From: JAJZAM01 sp027391075
Lineage (GTDB): Bacteria; Actinomycetota; Acidimicrobiia; Acidimicrobiales; Palsa-688
Assembly (NCBI GenBank): GCA_027391075.1
Contig: DAHYHI010000024.1
Coordinates: forward strand, 1 to 64,000
Reading direction: 5' to 3'
Length of the DNA: 64,000 bases
Part shown: positions 49,146 through 56,994 of the stretch, piece by piece
Position numbering within the stretch: position 1 is the stretch's first letter
Layout of the letters: each line of letters begins with the position of its first letter
Notes under the pieces: generated by a model
What the model saw: only the letters and a program-made list of their open reading frames with translations
Told to the model about the DNA's origin: nothing
Database searches by the model: none
Program-made: the position numbers and the translations under genes

Positions 49146-50048
49146 TTAGTCCTCCACTCCTCGGGTTTCTCCTCGGCCTCTGCCTACTCGTGCCGCGGCT
49201 ATCGACCTGCGCAGCGCTCTGGCCACTAGCACCGAAACCAGGTGACGTTTGTAGTCCTCGGGTCCTCGCTGGTCCACGGTTGGGTTGCAGCTCGAAGCGC
49301 AGATAGCCGCCGCGGCTTCTACTGCCTCGTCGTCAGGTTGGGCTCCCAAGAGGGCCGCTTCGGCCTCCGCGCAGGTGAAATGCTCCGCACCAACCGCGGT
49401 GATCCCCAGCCCCACGTCAGATATGCGATCCCCGTCGAGCACTACGAAGGCCCCGGCTGCCGCTATCGACCAGTCCCCCGCCCGCCGCTCCACCTTCTCG
49501 TACGCGCTGCCGACCGACGTGCGGATCGGCACGCGCACTTCTACGAGGATCTCCCCGTCGCCGACCGCCGTCTCGTAGGGGCCTACGTGGAACTCTCTCA
49601 GGGGCACCCGGCGGACACCGCCCGTCGAGCGGATGACCACTTCGCCTCGAAGCGCAGCAAAGACCGCTGAAAGGTCCTCGGAGGGATCCGCCTGGCAGAG
49701 GGATCCGCCGACGGTACCCCGGTTTCGCACCAGCGGATCGGCGATCACCCTCTCTGCCTCGGCGAATATCCGGTAGTGCTCGCCGAGCAGGGGCGACTCG
49801 AGCACGGCGGCGTGCCTCGTCATAGCGCCGATGGCCAGGTGGTCCCCGTCGACCCTGACGTAGTCGAGCTCTGCAAGACCGTTGATGTCTACGAGCGCCT
49901 CGGGCCGGGCCAGTCGGAGCTTCATCATCGGCAGGAGGCTGTGACCCCCCGCGACCAGCCTGGCCTCGGGCCCATAACGTCCGAGCAGCGCGAGCGCCTC
50001 ATCGACGCTGCTGGCCCGCTCGTAGGTGAAAGGTGCTGGAACCTGCAA
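49146..50048 (-). CDS. coxM: Carbon monoxide dehydrogenase, FAD medium subunit
   Basis: 300 residues from TTG 50048, with AAGGGGG upstream. FAD-binding motifs AGGHSLLPMMK near residue 33 and GTVGGSLCQADPSED near 112, followed by the CO dehydrogenase flavoprotein C-terminal domain (about 180-290). It takes electrons from CoxS to the respiratory chain. First gene of coxM-S-L and its accessory genes, divergent from a LysR regulator. Confidence 0.95.
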   Translation of the reverse strand: MQVPAPFTYERASSVDEALALLGRYGPEARLVAGGHSLLPMMKLRLARPEALVDINGLAELDYVRVDGDHLAIGAMTRHAAVLESPLLGEHYRIFAEAERVIADPLVRNRGTVGGSLCQADPSEDLSAVFAALRGEVVIRSTGGVRRVPLREFHVGPYETAVGDGEILVEVRVPIRTSVGSAYEKVERRAGDWSIAAAGAFVVLDGDRISDVGLGITAVGAEHFTCAEAEAALLGAQPDDEAVEAAAAICASSCNPTVDQRGPEDYKRHLVSVLVARALRRSIAAARVGRGRGETRGVED

Positions 50049-50212
50049 TGTTCAACCCCCTTTTTTAGCTCCGGCCTCGCCGGACCCGGGTTTATCCGAA
50101 CCGTATCTTCATCCGGCCAACCGGGACTGTCAACGGCCGGCTAAGCGAACGGTTATCTGCACCAGCCCGTTCGTGGTACATGTATGGGAGTGCTCCGCTC
50201 GACGTTACCCTC
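50049..50212. promoter_or_regulatory. coxM / LysR divergent control region with repeated motif
   Basis: The 164-bp gap holds two similar motifs, CGAACCGTATCT (50097-50108) and CGAACGGTTATCT (50146-50158), about 49 bp apart, and GGCCGG-type inverted segments between them. They are candidate sites for the divergently encoded LysR regulator. No certain -35/-10 pair is seen. Confidence 0.35.
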
Positions 50213-51178
50213 ATGACTCTCACACAACTCGAGGTGTTCGTCTTGGTGGCACGCCTCGGATCGGTGAAGGCGGCTGCGGACGCCCTCGGGGTGAGCGAAC
50301 CGGCGGTGTCCGGGGCGCTCGCCGCCCTGAGGCGCCAGCTCGACGACCCTCTGGTCACAAGAACCCCCACCGGTATGGCTCTCAGCCCCGCCGGGCAGCG
50401 TTTCGTTCCGATCGCTTCGCAGATAGTCGGCTTGGCCGCCGAAGGTGAGGCGGCGGTGCGCAGCGCCAACGGGTCCCCCGAGCGTGTGCGCACCGCCGCG
50501 ACGTCGACGGTAGCGGAGTTCGTCGCGCCGCCGCTGCTCGCCACTTTCAGCACACGAGCGCCGAACGTGGAGACGACATTGGGCGTCACCGAATCAGCCG
50601 CTATGCCGGCTCTTTTGCACGAGCGACTCGCTGACGTCTGTTTCGGCCCACGCCTCACCGGCGATTCCGCCGGGGGGATCGTCAGCGAGGCTATGATGCG
50701 CTACGGGCTGGTCGTGGTCGCCTCGCCGGACTTCCACCTGACGGGCCGGGGTCCTCTGCGTTGGGAGGCTCTCGTCGGCGAGGACTGGCTCGTCGCCCCG
50801 TCAGGCATCGACCCTTCCAGCGAGGTCGGCATGCTGATGCAGCGTCTCAGGGTCCCTGACCGCAGGGTTAGGGTTTTCCCCAACCAGGCGGCGGCGTGGT
50901 CGGCCGCTGCGGCCGGCGCTGGCGTAGCCCCGGCGATATCGCACCTCGTCAAGCCGGAGATAGACCGCAAGGTACTGTGCCGTCTCGCTGTCGAGTCGAC
51001 CCCTGTGAATTTGATGTGGTACGTGAGCACGCTCAGATCGGAGCGTCGCCCTCCGGGGGTGGCCGCGTTGGTGCGCTTCCTGGCGACCAGCGAGGCCGTG
51101 CAGGCGATGCACAGAAGCGATGGGGCGGTCCCACCTAGCAGGTTCCGCCCGCCAGTGTACGTGACGCTTTGGAGCTGA
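50213..51178 (+). CDS. LysR-family regulator, likely of the CODH genes
   Basis: About 321 residues from ATG 50213; an earlier in-frame ATG at 50180 is less like the family. LysR winged helix at the N-terminus (TLTQLEVFVLVARLGSVKAAADALGVSEPAVSGAL), then a periplasmic-binding-protein-like effector domain (90-300) with segments such as YGLVVVASPDFHL and GVAPAISHLV. Divergent from coxM, the classic arrangement for a LysR protein controlling its neighbour. Confidence 0.88.
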   Translation: MTLTQLEVFVLVARLGSVKAAADALGVSEPAVSGALAALRRQLDDPLVTRTPTGMALSPAGQRFVPIASQIVGLAAEGEAAVRSANGSPERVRTAATSTVAEFVAPPLLATFSTRAPNVETTLGVTESAAMPALLHERLADVCFGPRLTGDSAGGIVSEAMMRYGLVVVASPDFHLTGRGPLRWEALVGEDWLVAPSGIDPSSEVGMLMQRLRVPDRRVRVFPNQAAAWSAAAAGAGVAPAISHLVKPEIDRKVLCRLAVESTPVNLMWYVSTLRSERRPPGVAALVRFLATSEAVQAMHRSDGAVPPSRFRPPVYVTLWS

Positions 51179-51352
51179 AAAAGCCTCCTCCCGAGCAGCC
51201 CTGGAAGCGTAACCCGACCAACGCCGGCTACATGAGCTGGGTCTGTAAGATCCGGGGAACGTCTAGACGACCATGTGAAAGTGTCCACGGGGGACTTTCG
51301 CGCCTAGGCTATCTTTGATCCGGATTGTGATAACGCCAAGGTGGTGGTGGTG

Positions 51353-51796
51353 ATGAGCGCGTCCGGAGCCAGCGTGGAAACCCGATGTCCAGTGTGCGAC
51401 AAGAAGAACCGCGTACCGGCAGCAGCCTCGGGCATACCGCGCTGCGGGCACTGCCACGCGGCGTTAGCGTGGATCGTTGAGGCGGACGACGCAAACTTCG
51501 ACCTTGTTGCAGTCAAATCACCCATCCCGGTGTTGGTGGACCTCTGGGCGCCTTGGTGCGGACCGTGCCGGATGGTCAGCCCGACGGTGGAGCAGATGGC
51601 GACTCAGTTCGCTGGCCGGCTGAAAGTCGTCAAGGTCAACGTCGACGAGGCTCCGGCCACGGCGCGCCGCTACGAGGCGATGAGCATACCCACGCTGCTC
51701 GTGCTCAAAGGTGGTAAGACCGTAGAAAGGATAGTCGGTGCACTCCCCGCACCGCAGCTGCGGACGAAGGTCTCCGCTGCTCTCGAAGGCCTTTAG
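51353..51796 (+). CDS. Thioredoxin with N-terminal zinc ribbon (thioredoxin 2 type)
   Basis: 147 residues from ATG 51353, preceded by AAGGTGG. CPVCDKKN and CGHCHAAL form a four-Cys zinc ribbon in the first 35 residues, followed by a thioredoxin domain with the active site APWCGPCRM, NVDEAPATARRYEAMSIPTLLV including the cis-Pro, and a final helix. Same layout as E. coli TrxC, a cytosolic disulfide reductase linked to oxidative stress. The 174-bp gap upstream has a TATCTT -10-like box and the palindrome CGTCTAGACG (51260-51269). Confidence 0.92.
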   Translation: MSASGASVETRCPVCDKKNRVPAAASGIPRCGHCHAALAWIVEADDANFDLVAVKSPIPVLVDLWAPWCGPCRMVSPTVEQMATQFAGRLKVVKVNVDEAPATARRYEAMSIPTLLVLKGGKTVERIVGALPAPQLRTKVSAALEGL

Positions 51797-51899
51797 CACC
51801 CAGAGCAGACGGTGCGCAGCCAGGACAGAGGGGTATCCGCTGTCGCACACCGGCGAGGAGCGCGTCGTGGGCTGCCGGGCAAGGCCCGTCTTACTAGCC

Positions 51900-51921
51900 G
51901 ACCATATGGTAGCATATGGTC
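51900..51921. promoter_or_regulatory. Palindromic operator over the antitoxin start (module 2)
   Basis: GACCATATG-gtag-CATATGGTC: perfect 9-bp arms with a 4-bp spacer, ending right before ATG 51922. Likely autorepression site for the downstream toxin-antitoxin pair. Confidence 0.78.
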
Positions 51922-52170
51922 ATGGCACGGATGCAGACGTTGGTACAGCTAGACGAACAGCTCGTGGCCCTGCTCGACCAACGGGCGTCGAAGTCGGGTG
52001 CATCCCGGTCGGCCTTGATCCGCCAGGCCATAGAGGCATACCTCGCCGGGGATGTCGACGCTGCGGTCGACGAAGCAATAGTGACAGGATACGAGCGCAT
52101 CCCCGCCGAGGACCCGTCCGCCGACGTGATAGCGCTGGCGACGGCGAGCATCGAGGCTGAACCGTGGTGA
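51922..52170 (+). CDS. Ribbon-helix-helix antitoxin (module 2)
   Basis: 82 residues from ATG 51922 (ATG 51916 is possible but sits in the operator). ARMQTLVQLDEQLVALLDQRA, then SGASRSALIRQAIEAYL, is a CopG-type ribbon-helix-helix. The acidic C-terminal half (AEDPSADVIALATASIEAEPW) should bind the toxin. The stop overlaps the downstream MazF gene. Confidence 0.9.
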   Translation: MARMQTLVQLDEQLVALLDQRASKSGASRSALIRQAIEAYLAGDVDAAVDEAIVTGYERIPAEDPSADVIALATASIEAEPW

Positions 52171-52478
52171 ACCGAGGTGAGATGTGGTGGGCAGAGTCGC
52201 CGAACGACAAGCGGCGACCCTACCTTGTCCTCACCCGGCAAGGAGCGATCCCAGTTCTAAAGACGCTGATCGCCGTCCCCGCCACGCGTCGGATACGGGG
52301 AATCCCTACCGAGGTCGCGCTCGACGAGGCTGACGGCATGCCTGAACCCTGCGCTCTAAGTTTTGACAACGTGGCGGCGATACCGAAGGCGTGGATGGTG
52401 GAGCGCATCTGCCGTCTCGGCCCTGAGCGCCTCCACGACGTATGCCGAGCTTTGTCTATAGCCGCTGGCTGCGGCTGA
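52167..52478 (+). CDS. MazF-family toxin (module 2)
   Basis: 103 residues from GTG 52167, overlapping the antitoxin stop (GTGA). NRGEMWWAESPNDKRRPYLVLTR at the start is the MazF signature with the RP pair, then KTLIAVPATRRIRGIPTEVALDEADGMPEPCALSFDNV, typical of the group, and a C-terminal helix. An RNA-cutting growth inhibitor paired with the ribbon-helix-helix antitoxin. Confidence 0.92.
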   Translation: MNRGEMWWAESPNDKRRPYLVLTRQGAIPVLKTLIAVPATRRIRGIPTEVALDEADGMPEPCALSFDNVAAIPKAWMVERICRLGPERLHDVCRALSIAAGCG

Positions 52479-52569
52479 ACCCGTTGCCGCACAGCTTTGG
52501 GCTTCTCTAACGCTGATCATGCCGGACGGGCACAGCGCCGCGGCCCGCTCACCTGGCCAGCCCGCTTGG

Positions 52570-53673
52570 TCAGGCGACGCCGGCAGCTTCCCGCCTTACC
52601 GGCACCCCATCTGCCTCTAGTGACACCAGCAGGTCGTGCGGGCTGCTCGAGGCTGACAGCGCCGACTGGACGCTGATCCGCTTGTCTAGTACGAGCTTGC
52701 GGAGGGCCTGGTCGAAGCTTTGCATCCCGTGGTAGTCGCCTTCGGCGATCTGCTCTTGGATCGTGGCTCCGTCGTTGTTGGGGTCGGCGATCCTGTCTGC
52801 GATCCGGCCGGTGACCACCATCACCTCGATAGCCGCCACCCGCCCCTGGCCGTCCCTGGTGGCAACGAGGCGCTGGCTTATCACCCCGCGCAGCGCTCCG
52901 GCGAGGGTCATGCGAACCTGGTGGCTCTGAGCAGCAGGGAAGAAGTCGACCACCCTGTTGATGGTTTCGGTGGCGTTCGTCGTGTGCAGGGTCGAAAGCA
53001 CGAGATGGCCCGTCTCGGCCGCTGCCAGGGCCGCCGATACGGTCTCCGCGTCTCGCATCTCGCCGACGAGTATCACGTCGGGATCTTGGCGTAGCACCCT
53101 TCGCATGGCCTGCGCATAGTCTTCGGTGTCAGTACCGATCTCACGTTGCCAGATGACTGAGCGCTTGTCCGTGTGGATCACCTCTATCGGATCCTCGATG
53201 GTGATCACCTTGCACGCTCGGTTGGAGTTTATGTGGTCGATCATCGCCGCAAGCGTGGTCGTCTTACCGCTGCCTGTCGGACCGGTGACAAGGACCAGCC
53301 CACGCGGCTCTTCGGCAAGCTTGGTGACTACGGGCGGCAGGCCCAGTTCTGCGGCTGTCACGGCCACTGGGAGCACCCGCCGGAGCACCAAGGCGACTGT
53401 GCCGCGCTGCATGCACACGTTGCCCCTGAAACGTCCTATACCGGCGAAAGAGAGGGAGAAGTCTGCTTCTCCAGTTCGTTGGAACTCGGCCCAGCGTTTC
53501 GCCGGAATGACCTTGGACAGAACGGCCGTTAGATCCTCGTCGCTCACCGGCGGGAACGGCGCCGGGCGCAGATCGGTGTTTACCCTGACCCGAGGCAGAC
53601 CGCCAGCGCCGACGTGAAGGTCGGAACCTCCGAGCTTAACCAGGTGCGTCAACACCTGTGCGAGATCCCACAT
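52570..53673 (-). CDS. pilT: PilT-type twitching/retraction ATPase
   Basis: About 367 residues from ATG 53673; the frame is open 21 codons more, but the family starts near MWDLAQVLTHLVKLGGSDLH. Motifs: GSDLHVGAG, VTGPTGSGKTTTLAAMIDHIN (Walker A), EDPIEVIH (Asp box), RQDPDVILVGEMRDAET (Walker B), GHLVLSTLHTTNA (His box), and AIEVMVVTGRIADRIAD near the C-terminus, like the AIRNLIRE region of PilT. It powers type IV pilus retraction. No pilB, pilC or pilin gene is in the window. Confidence 0.92.
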   Translation of the reverse strand: MWDLAQVLTHLVKLGGSDLHVGAGGLPRVRVNTDLRPAPFPPVSDEDLTAVLSKVIPAKRWAEFQRTGEADFSLSFAGIGRFRGNVCMQRGTVALVLRRVLPVAVTAAELGLPPVVTKLAEEPRGLVLVTGPTGSGKTTTLAAMIDHINSNRACKVITIEDPIEVIHTDKRSVIWQREIGTDTEDYAQAMRRVLRQDPDVILVGEMRDAETVSAALAAAETGHLVLSTLHTTNATETINRVVDFFPAAQSHQVRMTLAGALRGVISQRLVATRDGQGRVAAIEVMVVTGRIADRIADPNNDGATIQEQIAEGDYHGMQSFDQALRKLVLDKRISVQSALSASSSPHDLLVSLEADGVPVRREAAGVA

Positions 53674-53760
53674 ATCTAGGTCGTATCGGCAATCAGCGGG
53701 AGGACTAAAGCACAGACCCTTCGCTGGAACTGCCAATCGCGCGATCGGGGTGCTGTCGAG

Positions 53761-54462
53761 CTACGAAGAAGCAGCCGCCGCGTTCGAAGCTACTGGTCCC
53801 ACCTGCAACAGCAGGTCGGACGTGTTGGAGCAGCCTTGGGTGTTCTGGGCCACAAAGAGCGCTGCGGTCTGATTTGGTGGATAGATTCGCAAACCAGCGA
53901 CGTTGGTCAAGCCGCAACTCGACGGGTAGTTTCCTGCGACTACCTCTCTGAGGGTCGCGAAGGCGGAAGCGCCCGACGGCACGCTGACCGTCGTCACGGC
54001 GCCCGGCAGGCGGGCGGCGGGTGCCCCGATCTGCGTTCCCTGGGAGCCAGCGACGTACGAAACACCGGGGTACCCGGCGAGAGTGCACGACACCTTGGAG
54101 GTGTTGGTGAAGGTCAGCACGTAGTAGGTGCTCCCGGCGGCTCCATTAGGGGCGCCGAGCGTAGCGCTGAGGGCACTGGTCGGGCACGGCTGCGGTCCGG
54201 CGACCGTCGTTGTGGGTGCGATCGTGGTAGCCGAAGAGCTCTCCGGCGGGCTTGTGGCCGTCGAAGTCGAAGTCGAAGTCGAGGAGTTGGAAGGGGACGC
54301 TGTGGTCGGAGGTCCCGTGGAGGTTGTTGATGGCGTGGCGTTTGCGGCCTTGTGAGCCGACGCCCCGCAAGCTGCAAGGACGCTACCCGCTAGGAGCGCA
54401 GCCGCTGCTTTCCTTGCGACCTTTGCGCTGAGGCCTCTCCCTGAAGTCGTAGCTGTCTTCAC
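53761..54462 (-). CDS. DUF4232-like secreted lipoprotein
   Basis: About 233 residues from GTG 54462 (ribosome site very close, so the start is uncertain). Lipobox LLAGSVLAACG near residue 30, then a Ser/Thr/Pro-rich linker (35-90) partly coded by a 6-bp micro-repeat at 54261-54283, then a globular domain with four Cys (CPTSALSATLGAPNGAAGSTYYVLTF, SCTLAGYPGVSYV, SSCGL, GCSNTSD). This matches the DUF4232 pattern seen in actinobacterial lipoproteins. Anchored outside the membrane; function unknown. Confidence 0.85.
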   Translation of the reverse strand: MKTATTSGRGLSAKVARKAAAALLAGSVLAACGASAHKAANATPSTTSTGPPTTASPSNSSTSTSTSTATSPPESSSATTIAPTTTVAGPQPCPTSALSATLGAPNGAAGSTYYVLTFTNTSKVSCTLAGYPGVSYVAGSQGTQIGAPAARLPGAVTTVSVPSGASAFATLREVVAGNYPSSCGLTNVAGLRIYPPNQTAALFVAQNTQGCSNTSDLLLQVGPVASNAAAASS

Positions 54463-54514
54463 CCTCTCTGAGTACCCACTCGGCTGGCAGTCTAAGCACC
54501 GACTCAAGGGGGTG

Positions 54515-55024
54515 TCAGTTCACGTCGACGGTTCTGATCTCGAAATGTAGGAACTCCGGGTCGCGTCCCACGTGCGTCAGACCGGCTGCGAGCATTACCT
54601 TCTGAGATGCGACGTTGTCCGGCGTGGTCCGGCCTCTCACTCGCGTCACGTCCGGCCGGCTCGCAGCGAACCGGAGCATCTGGCGCAAAGCGTCCGTAGC
54701 GACCCCCCTGCCCCTTACCGACGGCACGACCCCGTAGCCGACCTCGACCATCCCATCCCTGGGGGGACCGTGAAACCCGATCCCACCGACCACGACGCCG
54801 GATTCGAGGATCTGGTAGTAACCGAAAGGGTCTGAGCGGGAGCGGCCACCGAAGAACGGAAGTTGACGCAGGTAAGCCAGGCAGGCACGACGGTCGCCTT
54901 CCATCGGATACCCGTCCGCCCAGGGCCGGTCGCCGGGGTTGCGGCGCGCGGCGGTCACCCTCTTGGCTACTTCTCTGGTGACGAGCTCAAGCTCGAGCGG
55001 GTTCACCCTTACATGATGCTCCAA
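54515..55024 (-). CDS. GNAT-family N-acetyltransferase (RimJ/RimL type)
   Basis: 169 residues from TTG 55024, or about 163 from GTG 55006; neither has a strong ribosome site. The GNAT core is visible: YYQILESGVVVGGIGFHG (beta strands), VEVGYGVVPSVRGRGVATDALRQML with the acetyl-CoA loop RGRGVA, and the NVASQKVMLAAGLTHVG segment typical of RimJ/RimL-like enzymes. Acetylates an amine of unknown identity. Divergent from the ABC exporter gene, which starts 53 bp away. Confidence 0.85.
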   Translation of the reverse strand: MEHHVRVNPLELELVTREVAKRVTAARRNPGDRPWADGYPMEGDRRACLAYLRQLPFFGGRSRSDPFGYYQILESGVVVGGIGFHGPPRDGMVEVGYGVVPSVRGRGVATDALRQMLRFAASRPDVTRVRGRTTPDNVASQKVMLAAGLTHVGRDPEFLHFEIRTVDVN

Positions 55025-55077
55025 GCCAAGCGGGCGTGGGTCCGATACGGTGAGGGTCTTATGCTTCGAGGTTCGCG

Positions 55078-56955
55078 TTGAGCAAGGCCTACCGCCGCCT
55101 CGACCTCGCAGCTCTCAAGGCGGCGGAAGTCGCGCCGGGCACGAGGGCCCGGATCTGGCGTTTCCTACGTCCCTACCGGAGCCGGCTGGCGCTGTACCTG
55201 GCGTGCATAGTGGCTGCAGCCGGTATCGGTTCGGTACCGCCGCTGCTTGTCCGAGATCTGATCGACAATGGCATCGGCCGGCGCGACGTCGGCCTCGTCG
55301 ACGTGCTCGCAGTCGCCATGGTCGGCCTGGCTCTCGCCACAACGGCCCTTTCGCTGCTGAACCGTTGGCTGGCCTCGGTGATCGGCGAGAGGATCATCTA
55401 CGACCTGAGGGTGTCGCTTTTCGAGCACGTGCAGCGCATGCCGATCGCCTTCTTCACCCGCACGCAGACCGGGTCGCTGATGTCGAGGCTGACCAATGAC
55501 GTACTCGACGCGCAGAACGCCGTCGGTACGGCCGCTTCGGTCGTGTCGGACGTGCTCACCTTGGTCGCGACGCTCGTACCAATGTTCGCGTTGAGCCCGT
55601 CGATCACCGCCCTCGCGCTTTTGGTCGTCCCGCCTTTCATTGTCGTGGACCGTCTGCTGGCCGGACGGATAAGCCGTCTGTCGCGACGCCAGATGCAGTA
55701 CAACGCCGCCATGAGCGTGACGATGACCGAACGCTTCAACGTCGGCGGGGCGATGCTCTCCAAGCTGTTCGGCCGCCCAGCCGACGAGTCCAAGCAGTTT
55801 GCCGGACGTGCGGGCGACGTCCGCGACGCCGGCATCCAACTCGCCCTGATCAGCCGCTACCTTTTCACCGCTCTGGCGCTTGTCGGGGCTGTCGGCACCG
55901 CGGCGGTCTACTGGCTGGGTGGAAGGGAGGCGGCGACAGGGCACCTGGCGGTCGGCACCGTCGTCGCTCTCGCCGCCTACGTCACCAGACTGTACTCGCC
56001 CCTGACCGACCTGGCTAGCACCAGAGTCAGCCTGCTGGGAGCTGTGGTCAGCTTCGACAGGGTATTCGAGGTCCTCGACGCCGAGCCAACCGTCGCTGAT
56101 AAGCCAGGCGCCGCCGAGCTCGGCCGGGTTGCCGGGCGGGTCGCTGCGTCGGGTGTGTGGTTCCGCTATCCGGCACCCTCTGAGGTGTCCGTGGCCTCGC
56201 TTGAGACCCGCGGGGACGGCACGACGGACGTCGCGCTGTCCGCCGAGCAAGGATCGTGGGTGCTACGCGACGTTTCCTTCGTCGCCGAGCCTGGCACGAT
56301 GACCGCACTGGTAGGACCGTCCGGCGCGGGGAAGACCACACTTTCGAGCCTTCTGCCCAGGCTCTACGACGTAACGGAGGGTTCGATATCCCTCGACGGG
56401 ATCGACGTCCGCGACGTGACCATCGAGTCGCTGCGTAAGGCCATAGGCGTGGTCAGCCAGGACGCCCACCTCTTCCATGACACGATCCGGGCGAACCTGC
56501 TCTACGCGAGGCCCGACGCCACTCAAGCCGAACTGCTCGAAGCCTGTGACGCCGCCCGGATATCCGAGGTGATAGCAGCGCTGCCCGACGGCTTCGACAC
56601 CGTCGTCGGGGAAAGAGGCTACAGGCTCTCCGGCGGGGAGAAACAGCGGCTCGCCATCGCCCGGGTCCTTCTCAAGGACCCTTCGATCGTCATACTCGAC
56701 GAGGCGACAGCCCACCTCGACTCGGAGACCGAACTGGCGGTCCAGCAGGCCCTGGCGGCCACCTTGGAGGGTCGCACGTCGTTCGTCATAGCGCACCGCC
56801 TCTCGACGATCCAATCCGCCGATCAGATCCTCGTGTTGGACCAGGGCCGGTTAGTCGCCCGCGGCACACACGAAAAGCTGATAGCCCAGGGCGGCCTGTA
56901 CGCGGATCTCTACCAGACCCAGTACCGCCGGGACGAACTGGCCGGCACCACCTAG
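55078..56955 (+). CDS. ABC exporter, membrane domain fused to ATPase
   Basis: 625 residues from TTG 55078, with GAGG upstream. Six membrane segments within residues 35-330, with the coupling segment FFTRTQTGSLMSRLTNDV. The ATPase domain has VGPSGAGKTTL (Walker A) near residue 413, VSQDAHLFHDTIRANLLYA (Q loop), YRLSGGEKQRLAIAR (signature) and ILDEATAHLDS (Walker B). An MsbA/multidrug-type half exporter that would act as a homodimer. Substrate unknown. Confidence 0.93.
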   Translation: MSKAYRRLDLAALKAAEVAPGTRARIWRFLRPYRSRLALYLACIVAAAGIGSVPPLLVRDLIDNGIGRRDVGLVDVLAVAMVGLALATTALSLLNRWLASVIGERIIYDLRVSLFEHVQRMPIAFFTRTQTGSLMSRLTNDVLDAQNAVGTAASVVSDVLTLVATLVPMFALSPSITALALLVVPPFIVVDRLLAGRISRLSRRQMQYNAAMSVTMTERFNVGGAMLSKLFGRPADESKQFAGRAGDVRDAGIQLALISRYLFTALALVGAVGTAAVYWLGGREAATGHLAVGTVVALAAYVTRLYSPLTDLASTRVSLLGAVVSFDRVFEVLDAEPTVADKPGAAELGRVAGRVAASGVWFRYPAPSEVSVASLETRGDGTTDVALSAEQGSWVLRDVSFVAEPGTMTALVGPSGAGKTTLSSLLPRLYDVTEGSISLDGIDVRDVTIESLRKAIGVVSQDAHLFHDTIRANLLYARPDATQAELLEACDAARISEVIAALPDGFDTVVGERGYRLSGGEKQRLAIARVLLKDPSIVILDEATAHLDSETELAVQQALAATLEGRTSFVIAHRLSTIQSADQILVLDQGRLVARGTHEKLIAQGGLYADLYQTQYRRDELAGTT

Positions 56956-56970
56956 CTGGCACCAGCTGGC

Positions 56971-56989
56971 CGGCCGTGCCCGACGGCCG
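56971..56989. terminator. Bidirectional terminator-like hairpin
   Basis: CGGCCGT-GCCCG-ACGGCCG: a perfect 7-bp stem with a 5-base loop, centred in the 39-bp gap between convergent genes. There is no clear U-tract, which is common in GC-rich actinobacteria. Confidence 0.65.
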
Positions 56990-56994
56990 CTGCT

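Noticed and set aside
42404..52478. Insertion sequence or prophage carrying the toxin modules
   Set aside because: No transposase, integrase, terminal inverted repeats or attachment-site duplication was seen.
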